Below the pieces are notes generated by a model that worked only from the letters and a program-made list of their open reading frames with translations, searched no databases and was not told the origin of the DNA. Positions 1 through 9,645 of a stretch of DNA of 64,000 nucleotides are shown piece by piece. Position 1 is the stretch's first letter, and each line of letters opens with the position of its first letter. This DNA comes from Prorocentrum cordatum. Its lineage: Eukaryota > Sar > Dinophyceae > Prorocentrales > Prorocentraceae. The stretch is from NCBI GenBank assembly GCA_963575745.1, contig CAUYUJ010001436.1, positions 345,911-409,910 of the forward strand, read 5' to 3'. A program made the translations under genes and the position numbers.

Positions 1-599
1 TTGCTGAAACGGTGCTAGATATTTGGCCCATGCTGGTTGAGTGAGTGTGATCTGAAGGCCTGCCAAGATCTTGCCACATCGAATTGTCTTCCCTGTGGGT
101 CATATGACGAACGCTCCCCAAGTGCGACATGCGCACACTCTGCATACGTGTTGAGAGTTTCCCCATCAACACTTGCTGAATGCGTTCGACGCTGGCCATA
201 TTCTTGTTGCGCCTATACATGGGTATATCACATGCGTTGCGAGCGTTGGGTAGCAGAACTTGCAAGGGACACACCTGATCAGACTGCAAAACCCATGAAC
301 GCACATTTGACCCGTTTCGTAAAACAGAAGATAACGACATTGACCTCTGCTGGGGAGTCTGCGACCGCTTCCACTGGCTTCCACCAAATTCCCGACGGCG
401 GACCTTTCGCCGGCTTCCAACCAGAAGGAGAGTTCAACCCTTGTTTACTGAATGAAGAGCCTGTTTCTGCCATTGGCTATGTGCGTGGCGCTTTCGTAAT
501 GTAGCCATCAGCTCGCAATGATATATTTTTGGACCCAAGATGTGGAATCCCCCTCGTCTCCCCTCAACATCTTGGTCCTCATCCTCCATCTCCCCTCCT
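1..599. other. no supported gene
   Basis: The stretch has mixed base composition. An open frame covers 37-504 (+), but it has no ATG at its start, no recognisable domain and no convincing splice context. Overlapping minus-strand frames look equally protein-like, so no gene is called. Confidence 0.4.
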
Positions 600-958
600 C
601 CATCTTGCCCCTCAGCATCTTCACTATAAACCATTACCATTGTCATCCACTGTCTTTCCTCATCGTTCTCTTGCTCAGTCCCCATCAGCATCTTCAACAT
701 CATCGCCATGGTCATCGTCAGCTTCGTGGCAATCAGCAGTATAGCCATCATCACAATCATCACTATGAACCACCATCATCATAATCGTCGTCATCATGAT
801 CATCATCAACATCACCAGCACCACTATCATCATCACCCTCTTCCTCGTCATCAGCATCATCATCAGCATCACCCCTATCATCATCAATATCATCGCTCGA
901 CGCATCATCATGGCCAATGCAATCCACATCCTCCCTCATTCTACCCCTGGCCCTGTCT
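600..958 (-). repeat. degenerate CAT/ATG tract, possibly an acidic exon
   Basis: The plus strand is a degenerate run of CAT, CATCAC and CATCAG triplets. On the minus strand, 763-958 reads as an Asp/Glu-rich peptide (GRMREDVDCIGHDDASSDD and onward) behind a possible acceptor, CCTACTCAG, at about 959. It lies downstream of the F-box exon on the same strand and could be an acidic tail of that gene. A triplet microsatellite open by chance explains it equally well. Confidence 0.45.
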
Positions 959-1086
959 CCCCTGAGTAGGCAACCCCTCCGTGGTTGGCTCAAAGCCACA
1001 ACTCCCCTGATTAAGCATTGGATGTACCTCGCATGTTGCACTCCTGTCTGCCCTGGCTGCCCTGATGCTGGACAGACACGTCTATG

Positions 1087-1497
1087 TCAACGCAAGGAAA
1101 TGTACCACATGTTCCTTGCCGCTTGCGTTTCAGTGAGCCCGTGAGCCTCAGCAGCGGCCAGCCACTGGCTGTGGCCAAACACTCCTGTGAGCCAGGCGGT
1201 GTACTCCTCTGGGGGGGCTGTAGTGAAAGCGACGTCCCCGTGTCGAAGCTGCAGAAGGAGGGAAAGACGCTGCGTGGCGTGGAACCAGAAGGTGCTCGCC
1301 AACGTCGTGCTTACGAGGTCTTCCAAGGGTAAGAACTGGAGCGCCCTGAGTACCGTGTCCGCGCTCACGCGTGACGCCGGGTGCGCCGCGGTCATCACCG
1401 GCACTGGTGTAAGCTGGACAGCAGCTCCCATTTTGTTGAGTATGCTGAGCAGACGTTGGCGTCGCCGCCACCCATCCGCGCGCGTAACCTGTATCAC
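1087..1497 (-). CDS. exon with F-box-like motif
   Basis: The exon encodes about 136 residues. The centre, VSADTVLRALQFLPLEDL followed by VSTTLASTFWFHATQ, has the Leu/Pro spacing of an F-box: a short hydrophobic helix, LPLEDL, then a second helix ending in an aromatic residue. In known families, F-box proteins bind Skp1 and bring substrates to SCF ubiquitin ligases. A further acidic or hydrophobic region (EEYTAWLTGVFGHSQWL) follows. The frame's first codon is GTG, not ATG, so this is an internal exon; its 5' edge probably uses one of several CAG acceptors at 1500-1545. The 3' edge may lie near 1105, where ACTGAAAC is followed by GC. It lies about 150 bp downstream of the ubiquitin-like exon, same strand. 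The F-box call rests on motif reading only. Confidence 0.5.
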   Translation of the reverse strand: MIQVTRADGWRRRQRLLSILNKMGAAVQLTPVPVMTAAHPASRVSADTVLRALQFLPLEDLVSTTLASTFWFHATQRLSLLLQLRHGDVAFTTAPPEEYTAWLTGVFGHSQWLAAAEAHGLTETQAARNMWYISLR

Positions 1498-1653
1498 GTG
1501 CGCTGACTGGTTGACTGAAAGGCCGTAGGGGGCTGACTGGTGGGAAAGGCCCAGCGTGTATCCAAGGATTTGTTGCCCTCTCTCCTCTCCCCTCCTCCCT
1601 CAAGGCAAAGTCCCGATGCATCCCTCCCCATCTCCAGACAGCCTGATCGTGAC

Positions 1654-2078
1654 CTTTCAGTCAGCAGAACTGCGTCGGGCTCACAAGCCTTCATGCCACA
1701 CAAGTGAGGCGTATCTTGCCGGTTCAGTCGGCGGCCTTGGAACGAGAAACACAGCTCTGAAATCGGTGTCCCCGTCTGCTCTGCGAACGTGTCGAAGAGC
1801 TCGCGCAGAGGAAAGTTAAACGAGCACAAGCTGAACGTGGCGGCGTGCGTGGCTCCCTGCTGCAGCGTGACATAGAGCGACTTGTCTCGAGATCCACCCA
1901 TGTCACCGAAGACGTTGTCCAGATTCGTCGGGATGAAGCAGTGGCGCTCGTGGTGGAAGTCCCAGCGGCTGCCGCTGACGCCGCCCATGCACGAGAAGTC
2001 GCGGACATTGACCTTGCTGGACTGACCCCGCACCAAGGACAGCTCCACGGTGCTCGGCAAGTTCGTTGGCAACACGTC
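1654..2078 (-). CDS. exon with SUMO/Rad60-type ubiquitin-like domain
   Basis: The exon encodes about 140 residues. The C-terminal half is a ubiquitin-like fold: NFPLRELFDTFAEQTGTPIS, then a beta strand (ELCFSFQGRRL), then DTPHLCGMKACEPDAVLL. The order of helix, F-x-F-x-G-R-R-L strand, DTP turn and acidic strand matches SUMO and Rad60 SLD domains, which interact with the ubiquitin-like conjugation machinery. The N-terminal half (SKVNVRDFSCMGGVSGSRWD) is not recognised. The 5' edge is set by the acceptor GCGAATAG before GACGTG; the 3' edge by the donor GAAAG before GTCACG. There is no ATG, so upstream exons are missing. The next exon on this strand is F-box-like. A product combining a ubiquitin-like domain and an F-box is plausible but the splice phases could not be reconciled by eye. 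Confidence 0.6.
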
Positions 2079-2159
2079 CTATTCGCACGTGCCCTCCCCC
2101 CCTCCCATCTGATGCACCACTTATGGAAGGTGCCGTGACCAACTATTGACGATCTCATT

Positions 2160-2594
2160 TCCAACCGCGGAGACGAATGGACCCTTTGGCGGCCAAACGA
2201 GAACAGCGATTCTACAGAACAGGAGCCGCGAGAAATTTAGGTGTAGACTGGGAACGTCTGCGACGGAGAACGAGGTCGAGGAGCAGGAAGAAATGCGAGG
2301 GATGACGCGGGGGCACAACGCCCCAAATGAGGATTGAGGAGGAGCAAGATGAGGAGGGCGGCGTCTCCCTGTAATCCCGAGCGCACGCAGAGTCAGCGTC
2401 AGGATGAGGAGAAGGAGAACGAGACGCGAGGAAAGATGATGATGACGAGGAGGATGAGAAAGGGAGAAGACGTCCACGACAACGCCGATGCTGCTGCCCG
2501 TCCCCCAAGTAAGCCGCACCGCTGCCATTTGCACTTGGTCTCGGACACGGCGGTGCTCAGACTGCTGCCAACGAGCACCGAGGCACAACAAACG
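2160..2594. other. purine-rich non-coding stretch
   Basis: This is a GA-rich, slightly degenerate run on the plus strand leading into the CCT tract. Open frames here are low-complexity Arg/Glu/Ser strings. No gene is seen. Confidence 0.4.
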
Positions 2595-2601
2595 CTGCTG
2601 C

Positions 2602-2893
2602 CCCCCTCCTCCTCCTCCTTCTCCTCCTCCTCCTCCTCCTCCTTCTCCTCCTCCTCCTCGTGTTCGTCCTCGTCCTCGTTCTCGTCCTCCTCCTCCTCCT
2701 CCTCCTCCTCCTGGCAAGGATCGAGGCGGGCGCTCCTCTCGAGCAGCAGCCAGCAACTGCATCGGCACAGGCTGCCGGAGCTCCGCGCGGCTTCTCCCCG
2801 GACCCGGCGCTGGAGTCCCCCCCCCTCCTCCTCCTCCTCCTCCTCCTCCTCCTCCTTCTCCTCCTCCTCCTCCTCCTCCTCCTCCTCCTCCTC
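2602..2893. repeat. (CCT)n tract, two blocks
   Basis: Two blocks of (CCT)n with CTT and CGT interruptions flank about 110 bp of unique GC-rich sequence (2712-2818). All six-frame peptides are homopolymer-like. Confidence 0.9.
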
Positions 2894-2894
2894 C

Positions 2895-2990
2895 GCCCCT
2901 GGCGCGCGGAGGCGCCGGCACGGGGGGCCTCCACGGCGCCGATCCAAGACCTCCGTGCGGAGCTCCGACCGTTTCTGTCCATGCAGTTGT
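2895..2990. mobile_element. fragment of GC-palindrome element
   Basis: The stretch CTGGCGCGCGGAGGCGCCGG, then GATCCAAGACCTCCGTGCGG and TCCATGCAG, matches the middle and right arm of the palindromic family best seen at 3547-3692. The left arm is missing and replaced by the CCT tract. Confidence 0.5.
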
Positions 2991-3546
2991 CTGTTGTGTT
3001 TTTCGGAGGAGGGGGGGAGGGGAGGGGCGAGGGAGGAGGAGGGAGGAGCGACGAGGGAGGAGGGAGGGCGAGGAGTACAGCGGGGGCGGGGGACGAGGGA
3101 CGAGGGACGAGAGGCAGGAGAGGCTGGTTATGCAGTCAGCGCTCCTTTTGTTGTTGTTGTTGTTGTTGTTGTTGGGTTGCCGATGGTGCTGCGCTGCTGC
3201 TGCTTATGCTCATGCTGCCTCGTGCTCTTCGAGAGGAGCGCCCGCCGCGCTCCTGGCCTCCCCGCCGCCGCCGCCGCCCGCCCGAGCCTCCCTGCCCCTC
3301 CCCCGAGTGAGCCAGGCGTCCGCTCCGACCGCGCCGAGCGACCGCCAGCGCTGCGGCCAGGTGGCCCAGAAGAAGGAAACACGCCGTGAGCATAAACGAA
3401 AGAAGAAGAGCAACATCAGAAGAAGACGGAGACTTTCGAATCAGATGAACGACATCTTTTCGACACCACACACAAACGACATAATACTAGACATAAGCGC
3501 CGACAAGTTAGAAGAAGAAGAAGAAGAAGGCGAAGGCGAAGATCAA
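2991..3546. other. low-complexity stretch with (TTG)n
   Basis: G-rich purine runs (3003-3120), a (TTG)8-like run (3146-3176), a GC-rich block and a GAA-rich block (3370-3540). No supported gene. Confidence 0.4.
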
Positions 3547-3692
3547 TTTGGCGCTACGCGCGGATTTCTTGGATCTGCCCTGGCCCCCCTCCCTGGCGCG
3601 CGGAGCGCGCCAGGGGCGGCGCCACTGGCGCCGCCAGGGGTGACCAGCGCGGATCCAAGAAATCCGCGCGGAGCGCCAACAGTTTATGTTTG
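3547..3692. mobile_element. GC-palindrome element, best full copy
   Basis: The left arm (TTTGGCGCTACGCGCGGATT, then TCTTGGATC) is the inverse of the right arm (GATCCAAGAAATCCGCGCGG, then AGCGCCAACA). The loop holds a nested palindrome, GGCGCGCGGAGCGCGCC and GGCGGCGCCACTGGCGCCGCC. GAA-rich sequence on the left mirrors TTC-rich sequence on the right, so the whole locus can fold back. No coding capacity. Size and structure suit a non-autonomous fold-back element. Related copies occur at 26745, 30622, 31640, 31811, 42795 and 50606. Confidence 0.75.
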
Positions 3693-4255
3693 TGGCGTTT
3701 ATCTTCTTCGATAATTTCGTCCCGAAACTGCTTGTCTGCAAACATTATGTATCACTCGTGGTGCCCAAAACCCAAATAGCCAGGCGACAGAAGCTTCTGG
3801 AGGGTCCTCCAAAGGCGCTCTGGAAACTCTGAAAGCTCTGGAAAAGAGCTTCTGGGGAGCTTGACGGCACACGTATTGGGAAACAGTTAGAAAAAACCTA
3901 CCAAAACAGGCTGTCGGTTCACAGGAGCCGCGGCCAAGATTCCGGCCGGAAGCCCGAACGAGCTCCAAGGCCACCCTGCGGCGCTGCCTCCTAATCTCAC
4001 AAGCCTGTTAGCTCTCTGCGAACTATCCGTGAACGTTGCTCACGCCCCGTGATGACTGCCGGGAACTGGACATCGGTGGCCTACCGTTCGGCTGCGCCCA
4101 CGACGGGTTGGCGCGCGTGGGATGGGCTTCTGAGAATCAAGTCGGGCATCGGGTAGAGATTTGATTTACCCCAGAGATGATGTGTTCGTCGAAGTCTGCG
4201 AACAGCTACGTTGTATATTCATAGATCTGCGACAATAGCTGGGTACTCTCTGCAG
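3693..4255. other. no supported gene
   Basis: Unique-looking sequence with short local repeats such as GAAGCTTCTGGAGGG and GAAACTCTGAAAGCTCTGGAA. Frames are short and carry no recognisable motif. Confidence 0.4.
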
Positions 4256-4552
4256 ATACCCCCGCGCCCCGGTGGGGCACCCCCCACGCCCAGTTGGGTA
4301 CCCCGCGCGCCCAGTTGGGTACAGAACCACGCCCAGTGGGATACTCCCACGCCCAGTTGGGTACCCGCACGCCCGGCGGGATACCCTCACGCCCAGTGGG
4401 GTACCCCGCACGCCCAGTGGGGTACCCCGCACGCCCAGTTGGGCACCCCGCACGTACCCCCACGCCCAGTGGGATACCCCCACGCCCAGTGGGGTAACCC
4501 CCACGCCCAGTGGGGTAACCCCCCATGCCCAGGGGGTTACCCCGCACGAGAA
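4256..4552. repeat. minisatellite, about 20-bp unit
   Basis: About 14 tandem units of the form CACGCCCAGTKGGGTACCCC, with 17-bp variants that shift the frame. Predicted proteins over it (TPSWVP and YPTGRG types) are artefacts of the repeat. Most units keep the Acc65I/KpnI-like core GGTACC. Confidence 0.9.
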
Positions 4553-4604
4553 TTGCAAGTTTGGGCTAAACCGACTCTGCAGTCGATCCCCTACTCGACA
4601 GGCA

Positions 4605-4910
4605 GGCAGGGGAGGCTTCTCCACGCAGGCGGGCGGCCTCTCCGAGGCCCTCCTGGATCCCAGGAGGCCTTCTTTTTAAAAGGCACCAGGCCCTTCCCGG
4701 GAGGCCCTTTTGCCTTCTGAGACTCCCCCCCCCCCCCCCGCCTTCCTTGCTGGGGGCCCAGGGATACACAGACACATGACACAACTCCCAGGATCCCCAA
4801 CAATGCTCCATAGTTTCTGGATGTTCGTCTCCCCCATATTTTCCAATACGATCCAGGGACTCGACGATTATTTGTGTCTGTGTTTTTTTTCTTTCCTGAT
4901 CCTTAGAAGC
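4605..4910. repeat. dispersed repeat, copy 1 (CCCATATTTTCC family)
   Basis: The right part (4753-4905) shares ordered blocks with 26490-26640 and 39305-39462: GATACACAGACACA, CCCCATATTTTCC, CGACGATTATTTGTG and a T-run followed by CCTGAT. The left part (4605-4740), with GGAGGC and CTTCTGAGACTC, resembles 26345-26480. It is AT-richer than its surroundings. Confidence 0.65.
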
Positions 4911-4930
4911 CCACCCCCCTTGTGCCACTC

Positions 4931-5345
4931 CCTTGCGGGAGAACCCAAGATCGAATCGATGAGTTGGATCGGCGATCGAGATGGACCGGCCCAGCGGAAA
5001 CCGATGACCAAGTCGGGAGAATTCGAATCGGCGGAACTCGGCAGGCTAGTAGGCTTATGCTGCTCCCATCGTACTTAAGGACCACACCCCATAAATAATT
5101 TCGAGGGCCCAGAAAAGTGTCGAAAGAGAGTCGAAATAATGTCGAAACAATGTCGGACGAGTGTCTCCCAGGGCCCGACACGCGAAAACCCTAGAGTTTC
5201 GGTACGTTTTCTGGTGCTCGGAATTCCTTTTAGTGATCAAAGCTAAAGTAGGTTGGAACAACATATTAGTAGGCCTCCGGTGAGAGATCGGAGTCCGCAT
5301 CGGGATCCGAGTTTGAATAGAATCGGAGGAATCGAAGCGAGCCTC
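4931..5345. repeat. GAATCGG-rich dispersed repeat, interrupted copy
   Basis: The halves 4931-5054 and 5275-5345 together match 59628-59850 in order: GATCGAATCGATGAG, GATCGGCGATCGA, TTCGAATCGGCGGAA, ATCGGAGTCC, GAATCGGAGGAATCGAAGC. A 212-bp insertion (5055-5266) separates them here. Confidence 0.75.
5055..5266. mobile_element. 212-bp inserted element with 8-bp target duplication
   Basis: The 8-bp sequence TAGTAGGC occurs at 5047-5054 and again at 5267-5274. The element begins TTATGCTGCTCCCATCGTAC and ends GTAGGTTGGAACAACATAT, whose inverse (ATATGTTGTTCCAACCTAC) matches the start at most positions, so it has imperfect terminal inverted repeats of about 19 bp. There is no coding capacity. The uninterrupted homologue at about 59740 shows the empty site. 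An 8-bp duplication is typical of hAT and some other DNA transposons, so a non-autonomous DNA element is the best reading. Confidence 0.75.
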
Positions 5346-5439
5346 GATCGTGGCCCCTCATCGGGGCTTCAAATACCTGCTCAGGCTCTTCTGCCGCGAG
5401 AGCGCCCTTCTTGCGACGCCCGAAAAACCGGGAGGCGGC

Positions 5440-5479
5440 GGCGACGACGACGACGACGAGGACCCCTCGAGGGACCCTC

Positions 5480-5511
<32 letters not shown>

Positions 5512-5554
5512 TGTCGTGGTTGTGGTCGTCGTGGTCGTCGTGGTCGTGATCGTA

Positions 5555-5602
<48 letters not shown>

Positions 5603-5603
5603 T

Positions 5604-5679
<76 letters not shown>

Positions 5680-5690
5680 GCCGCCCCCCC
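5440..5690. repeat. (TCG)n then (GGC)n tract
   Basis: Roughly 200 bp of (TCG)n with TGG interruptions passes into (GGC)n and a C-run (5686-5702). Frames read as poly-Val, poly-Arg, poly-Thr or poly-Pro and are not genes. Confidence 0.9.
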
Positions 5691-5702
5691 CCCCCCCCCC
5701 CC

Positions 5703-5943
5703 GCACCCCTGCGGGAGGTCGGAGGTCGGCCTCCTCGGGCCTCCTCGCGTCGCGGACAACAAGATTACTCCGACGGAAGGACCCCACGTGAGAATCCTCT
5801 GGGCGAATCTGGAAAAAGACCTCACCGTCGTCCTCGTGGTTGGTGAAGCGTCCTGGCTGTCTCTTCTGCGTATATTTCTTCTCGCCCTGGCGCGGGCCCT
5901 CCCCCCGCTCCCTACGTTGCCCCCGACCTCGCCCTCCTGTTTT
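5703..5943. other. no gene seen
   Basis: Mixed sequence between the TCG tract and the tandem repeats. It contains no recognisable motif. Confidence 0.4.
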
Positions 5944-6165
5944 GGCTCCGGACATTCAGAATGTGGCCCGGGAATGGTGTTCTGGGAACACGAAGAACAC
6001 GAAGTGGCCCACAGCTGGCTCCGGGCATTCAAAATGTGGCCCGGGAATGGTGTTCGGGGAGCACGAAGAACACGAAGTGGCCTACAGTTGGCTCCGCGCA
6101 TTCAAAATGTGGCCTGGGAATGGCGTTCTGGCAGCGCGAGAGGCCAAAAGTGGGGACAGTTACAA
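5944..6165. repeat. 73-bp tandem repeat, three units
   Basis: Units start at about 5944, 6017 and 6090, each opening GGCTCCGGNCATTCANAATGTGGC and containing GGAATGGTGTTC and GAACACGAAGTGGCC. A fourth, separate copy starts at 6764. Confidence 0.85.
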
Positions 6166-6925
6166 GAGTTGGATGACCCGCTCGGATTAGTAACATAATC
6201 CGCGGGCCCCATAAGGAGGGGGCTCCCGCCTGAGACTTCCTCGCAATTCACTCACAGACGAGGCTCCTGCCTGAGACTTCCCCCATATTCAGGCCTGTGG
6301 AGCCCAAAATTAACGACAGCTGCAAGAATTGGATGACCCGCTCGGATTAATAACATGATCTGCGGGCCCCATAGGGAGAGGGATCCCGCCTGAGACTTCC
6401 TCGCAATTCACTCACAGACGAGGCTCCCGCCTGAGACTTCCTCCATATTCAGGCCTGAGGAGCCCAAAACTGATGACGACAATTACAATAATTGGATGAC
6501 CCGCTCGGATTAATAACATGATCTGCGGGCCCCATAGGGAGGGGGGATCCCGCCTGAGACTTCCTCGCAATTCACTCACAGACGAGGCTCCCGCCTGCTA
6601 CTTCCTCCAAATTCAAGCCTCAGGGGCCCGAAAGTGAGGATAATTACATGTTTCCGATGACCCGCTCGGACTAGTAACATGATCTGCGGGCCCCATAAGG
6701 AGGGGGCCCTTGCAGGCATTCCCGGTGTTCTGGGAGCACGAAGATCACGAAGTGGCCTACAGTTGGCTCCGGGCATTCAAAATGTGGCCTGGGAATGGCG
6801 TTCTGGCAGCGCGAGAGCCCCCAAATGGGGACAGTTACAGGAATTGGATGACCCGCTCGGATTAGTAACATAATCCGCGGGCCCCATAGGGAGGGGGCTC
6901 CCGCCTGAGACTTCCTCATAATTCA
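6166..6925. repeat. about 162-bp tandem repeat, four to five units
   Basis: The landmark GGATGACCCGCTCGGATTA recurs at 6171, 6331, 6494, 6654 (variant) and 6846. Each unit also holds GCGGGCCCCATA, CCCGCCTGAGACTTCCTC and TTCACTCACAGACGAGG. The last interval is longer (192 bp) because it carries one copy of the 73-bp repeat, so the two repeats are nested in a higher-order array. Confidence 0.85.
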
Positions 6926-6944
6926 CTCACAGACGAGGCCCAAT

Positions 6945-6988
6945 GCGAGTGAGTGAGTGAGTGATTGAGTGACTGACTGACTGACTGG

Positions 6989-7049
<61 letters not shown>

Positions 7050-7172
7050 CATCACACTCTCTCACGCGCACACTCATCATCATCATACGTGAGTGCTGTT
7101 GAGTCAGTGAGTGAGTGAGTGAGTGAGTGTGTGAGGGATGATGAGTGAGTGAGTGAGTGAGTGAGGAATGAG

Positions 7173-7247
<75 letters not shown>

Positions 7248-7252
7248 CGATG
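6945..7252. repeat. (GAGT)n and (GAT)n microsatellites
   Basis: (GAGT)n and (GACT)n runs alternate with two long (GAT)n runs at 6989-7048 and 7171-7248. Poly-Asp, poly-Met or poly-Ser frames result. No gene. Confidence 0.9.
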
Positions 7253-7866
7253 GTGGGTTCCTGTTCCTGCGCGGGGTGTCCAGAGAAAACAAGAACCCCA
7301 CTTTGGATGTGGGGAAAAACACTACGAGGGCTTTTTTTTCCTGCTGCTCTTGGCCCCGGGGGTGCCTGCTACCGTCGGGCCGGGCGAAAAGGGGGGATAG
7401 CAAAGGGGGGGTTTGAGAATCAGCTCACGTAGCTGATTTTCCGGGCGCCTCCCGGCGCCGGAGGCGGCTATGTATCGAGGAATGGGCCCCTCGGTGGGGC
7501 CGAAACCAACTGCATGCAACAAATTTCGTACCCCCCCTTTCCCAATCCCCCCCCTTTCGTCCGGCCCGATACCGGGCCCTGGGGCCGTCCCAGAACGACT
7601 GCAGGACGGAAAAAGCGGTCCCGGGGAAGGGGTCGCGGCCGCGACCTTTCGCCGCTCCTGGCCCCCCGAGGGCCCCTCATGGCCCCCGGGCCGTCCCAAA
7701 ATTCGGCGGTGGATAAACCTCCCTTTAGGAAACCTCCCTTTAGGGAAAACGGCCTGGGACCGAAACCGACGGACCTGGACCCGCAAAAATGACGGCCGCG
7801 ACGCCCTCTCGCGAACCGAAAACGGCCAATTCCTTAATCGACGCGTCGGGGTAGTAGGAGTAGAGG
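7253..7866. other. GC-rich, no supported gene
   Basis: It holds short duplications (CCTCCCTTTAGGAAA and CCTCCCTTTAGGGAAA) and, at about 7600-7660, a block resembling 8050-8110 (GACGGAAAAAGCGGTCCCGG against GACGAAAAGCGGGTCCCGGG). Confidence 0.4.
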
Positions 7867-7867
7867 A

Positions 7868-8030
7868 AAGAGAACTATGCACATACACCGATTCTGGCCA
7901 GGCCCATCCTGAGCCCAGGATCGGTGCATACGCCCTCCTACCTTGGCCAGGAAGGTATATGCACCGATCCTGGGACAAGGACGGGCCTTGCCAGGATCGG
8001 TGCATGTGCATAGTTCTCTTCGCCCGAAGG
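7868..8030. repeat. nested inverted repeats, GGATCGGTGCATA
   Basis: The motif occurs as ACACCGATTCTGGCC, CCAGGATCGGTGCATACG, TATGCACCGATCCTGGGA and CCAGGATCGGTGCATGTGC in alternating orientation. The ends AACTATGCACAT and ATGTGCATAGTT close the structure, so it can form a cruciform or hairpin. A fold-back element is likely. Confidence 0.65.
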
Positions 8031-8269
8031 AGGTCTATCCACCTCCGGAACACGGTTCAGGACGAAAAGCGGGTCCCGGGGAAGGGCTCCGGACCTCGGG
8101 GGGGGCGACGCTGCGAAGAGACCATGGCGTCGGGGGTCTGGGAGCCTCGGCCCTCCTCGATTCCTGGGGCCTCCTCGATCCGCGGCGGGCGACGGCGGCG
8201 GCGGCGGCCCCCCGCTCCAGAGGCCTTCTGCTGGGAGGACCGCGCGGGGTTTCTAAGTGGATTGGGGGG

Positions 8270-8492
8270 GGGTTGCAAGTGGATGCCAAGGTGGGGTATA
8301 GCTGGCCCAACCTGGCATACAAGTGGTTTGCAAGTGCCCCGAGAGGCTCAGGGGGGTTAGCGATCCGGGCCAAGTGGGCTGCGCCCACTTGGCGGAGTTG
8401 TCTAAGTCCCCCTGAGCCACTCGGCACTTGTAACCCACTTATAAGCCAGGTTGGGCCAGGTATACCCCACCTTAACATCCACTTGTAACCCC
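8270..8492. mobile_element. 220-bp imperfect palindrome
   Basis: The left arm GGTTGCAAGTGGATGCCAAG, then GTGGGGTATAGCTGGCCCAA, is the inverse of TTGGGCCAGGTATACCCCAC and CTTAACATCCACTTGTAACC on the right. The loop repeats the design (GGCCAAGTGGGCTGCGCCCACTTGG). A non-coding fold-back element. Confidence 0.7.
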
Positions 8493-8639
8493 CCTATGCG
8501 CTTAGAACCCCCCACGGCCATCCCAGTGGAGGCGCACGAGGACTCCCAAGCGGGGGTGGATCCGGAACGAGCCAGGGCGCACCCGGAATCCTCGATCCTC
8601 CTCGGCCCCCAGCGGGGACGACCGCGGCAGCGAGGATGA

Positions 8640-8686
8640 CGACGGCAACGACGTCGACGACGACGAGGAGGCTCCCCCGAGGGGTC

Positions 8687-8751
<65 letters not shown>

Positions 8752-8755
8752 AAGA
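8640..8755. repeat. (CGA)/(TCG)n tract
   Basis: GACGACGACG passes through GAGGAGGCTC into a (TCG)n run of about 70 bp. Confidence 0.9.
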
Positions 8756-8779
8756 AGGACCCCGCGCGGCAGCAGAGCC

Positions 8780-8990
8780 TGACCAGTCCTGGGACCCAGA
8801 GATCCGACGTCGTGATTTTTTCAATGTGCGGTCCCCGGAAGTCTCGACCCATTCCCCAGGACCCGTCTTGCATCCCGAGTTGATTTTTTCACGGTCCCGA
8901 GGCCCGGCGAGGGCCCCCCGGGGCCGAAATTTGCGAAACACCTCCGTCTTGTTTTTGTTGCGAAACACCTCCGAAATTTGCGAAATTTGC
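8780..8990 (-). repeat. dispersed repeat shared with 21465-21665
   Basis: Read on the minus strand the blocks AAGACGGAGGTGTTTCGC, TTTCGGCC, GGGGCCCTCGCC, GGCCTCGGGACCG and CGGATCTCTGGG follow the same order as the plus strand of 21465-21665. In one frame both copies give a similar peptide (KTEVFRKFRPRGALAGPRDR here, KTEVVLNFRPFGALTRPRDR there). It may derive from an old coding element. GCGAAACACCTCCG is also tandemly repeated at its edge. Confidence 0.55.
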
Positions 8991-9216
8991 GAAACACCTC
9001 CGTCTTGTCTTTTTCAGTGCGTTGGACCTCTGGGGATCTCTCGCGGGGAGTGCGCCCGGACCTCCGCGGGGAGCTCTGGCCGTGGCAGCGGGGGCGCCCT
9101 GCGAGGGCCGCGGGGGCCCCGTCCCAGGACTTCGAGCTCCTCGAGGCCAGCGGCGGCGGCGGCAGCAGCGACGACGACGACGAGGGGCTGACACGTGACG
9201 GCAGGGGGGGGACCTC

Positions 9217-9420
9217 CTCCTCCCCCTCCTCCTCCTCCTGCTCCTCCTCCTCCTCCTCCTCCTCCTGCTCCTCCTGCTCCTCCTCCTCCTCCTCCGCCTC
9301 CTCCTCCTCCTCCTCCTCCTCCTCCTCCTCCTCCTCCTCCTCCTCCTCCTCCTCCTCCTCCTCCTCCTCCTCCCCCCGACAGTCCCCCCGACAGTCCCCC
9401 GGACTGTCCCCCTCGATTGT
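9217..9420. repeat. (CCT)n tract and GACAGTCCCCC repeats
   Basis: About 160 bp of (CCT)n is followed by three CGACAGTCCCCC-type units. No gene. Confidence 0.9.
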
Positions 9421-9645
9421 CCCCCCCTGTAACGAGTCGGCAATAGAACCAGTGGTTCTGCCGACTCGAGCTCGGCGCCCACGCCCCCCCAGGCCGGTCC
9501 GTCCAGCCTGGGCTGGGTGGGCGTCGAGCGATCGAGTCGGCAATACAGCGGCGGTCGGCCCCCGGCAGCAGGCCCGCACCTTCCTGGGCGGGGTGGGCAG
9601 ATTATGATGCCCCCGTCGGCGATGAATGGGCGATTCGGGGTGGTC
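9421..9645. other. no gene seen
   Basis: Unique GC-rich sequence holding two copies of the short word GAGTCGGCAATA. No coding support. Confidence 0.35.

Noticed and set aside
975-1000. Leader-like TCCGTGGTTGGCTCAAAG
   Set aside because: Requires a 4-base deletion and further mismatches; too weak to call a leader relic.
6945-7252. Possible CRISPR-like array
   Set aside because: Simple GAT/GAGT microsatellites without spacers; the genome is eukaryotic.
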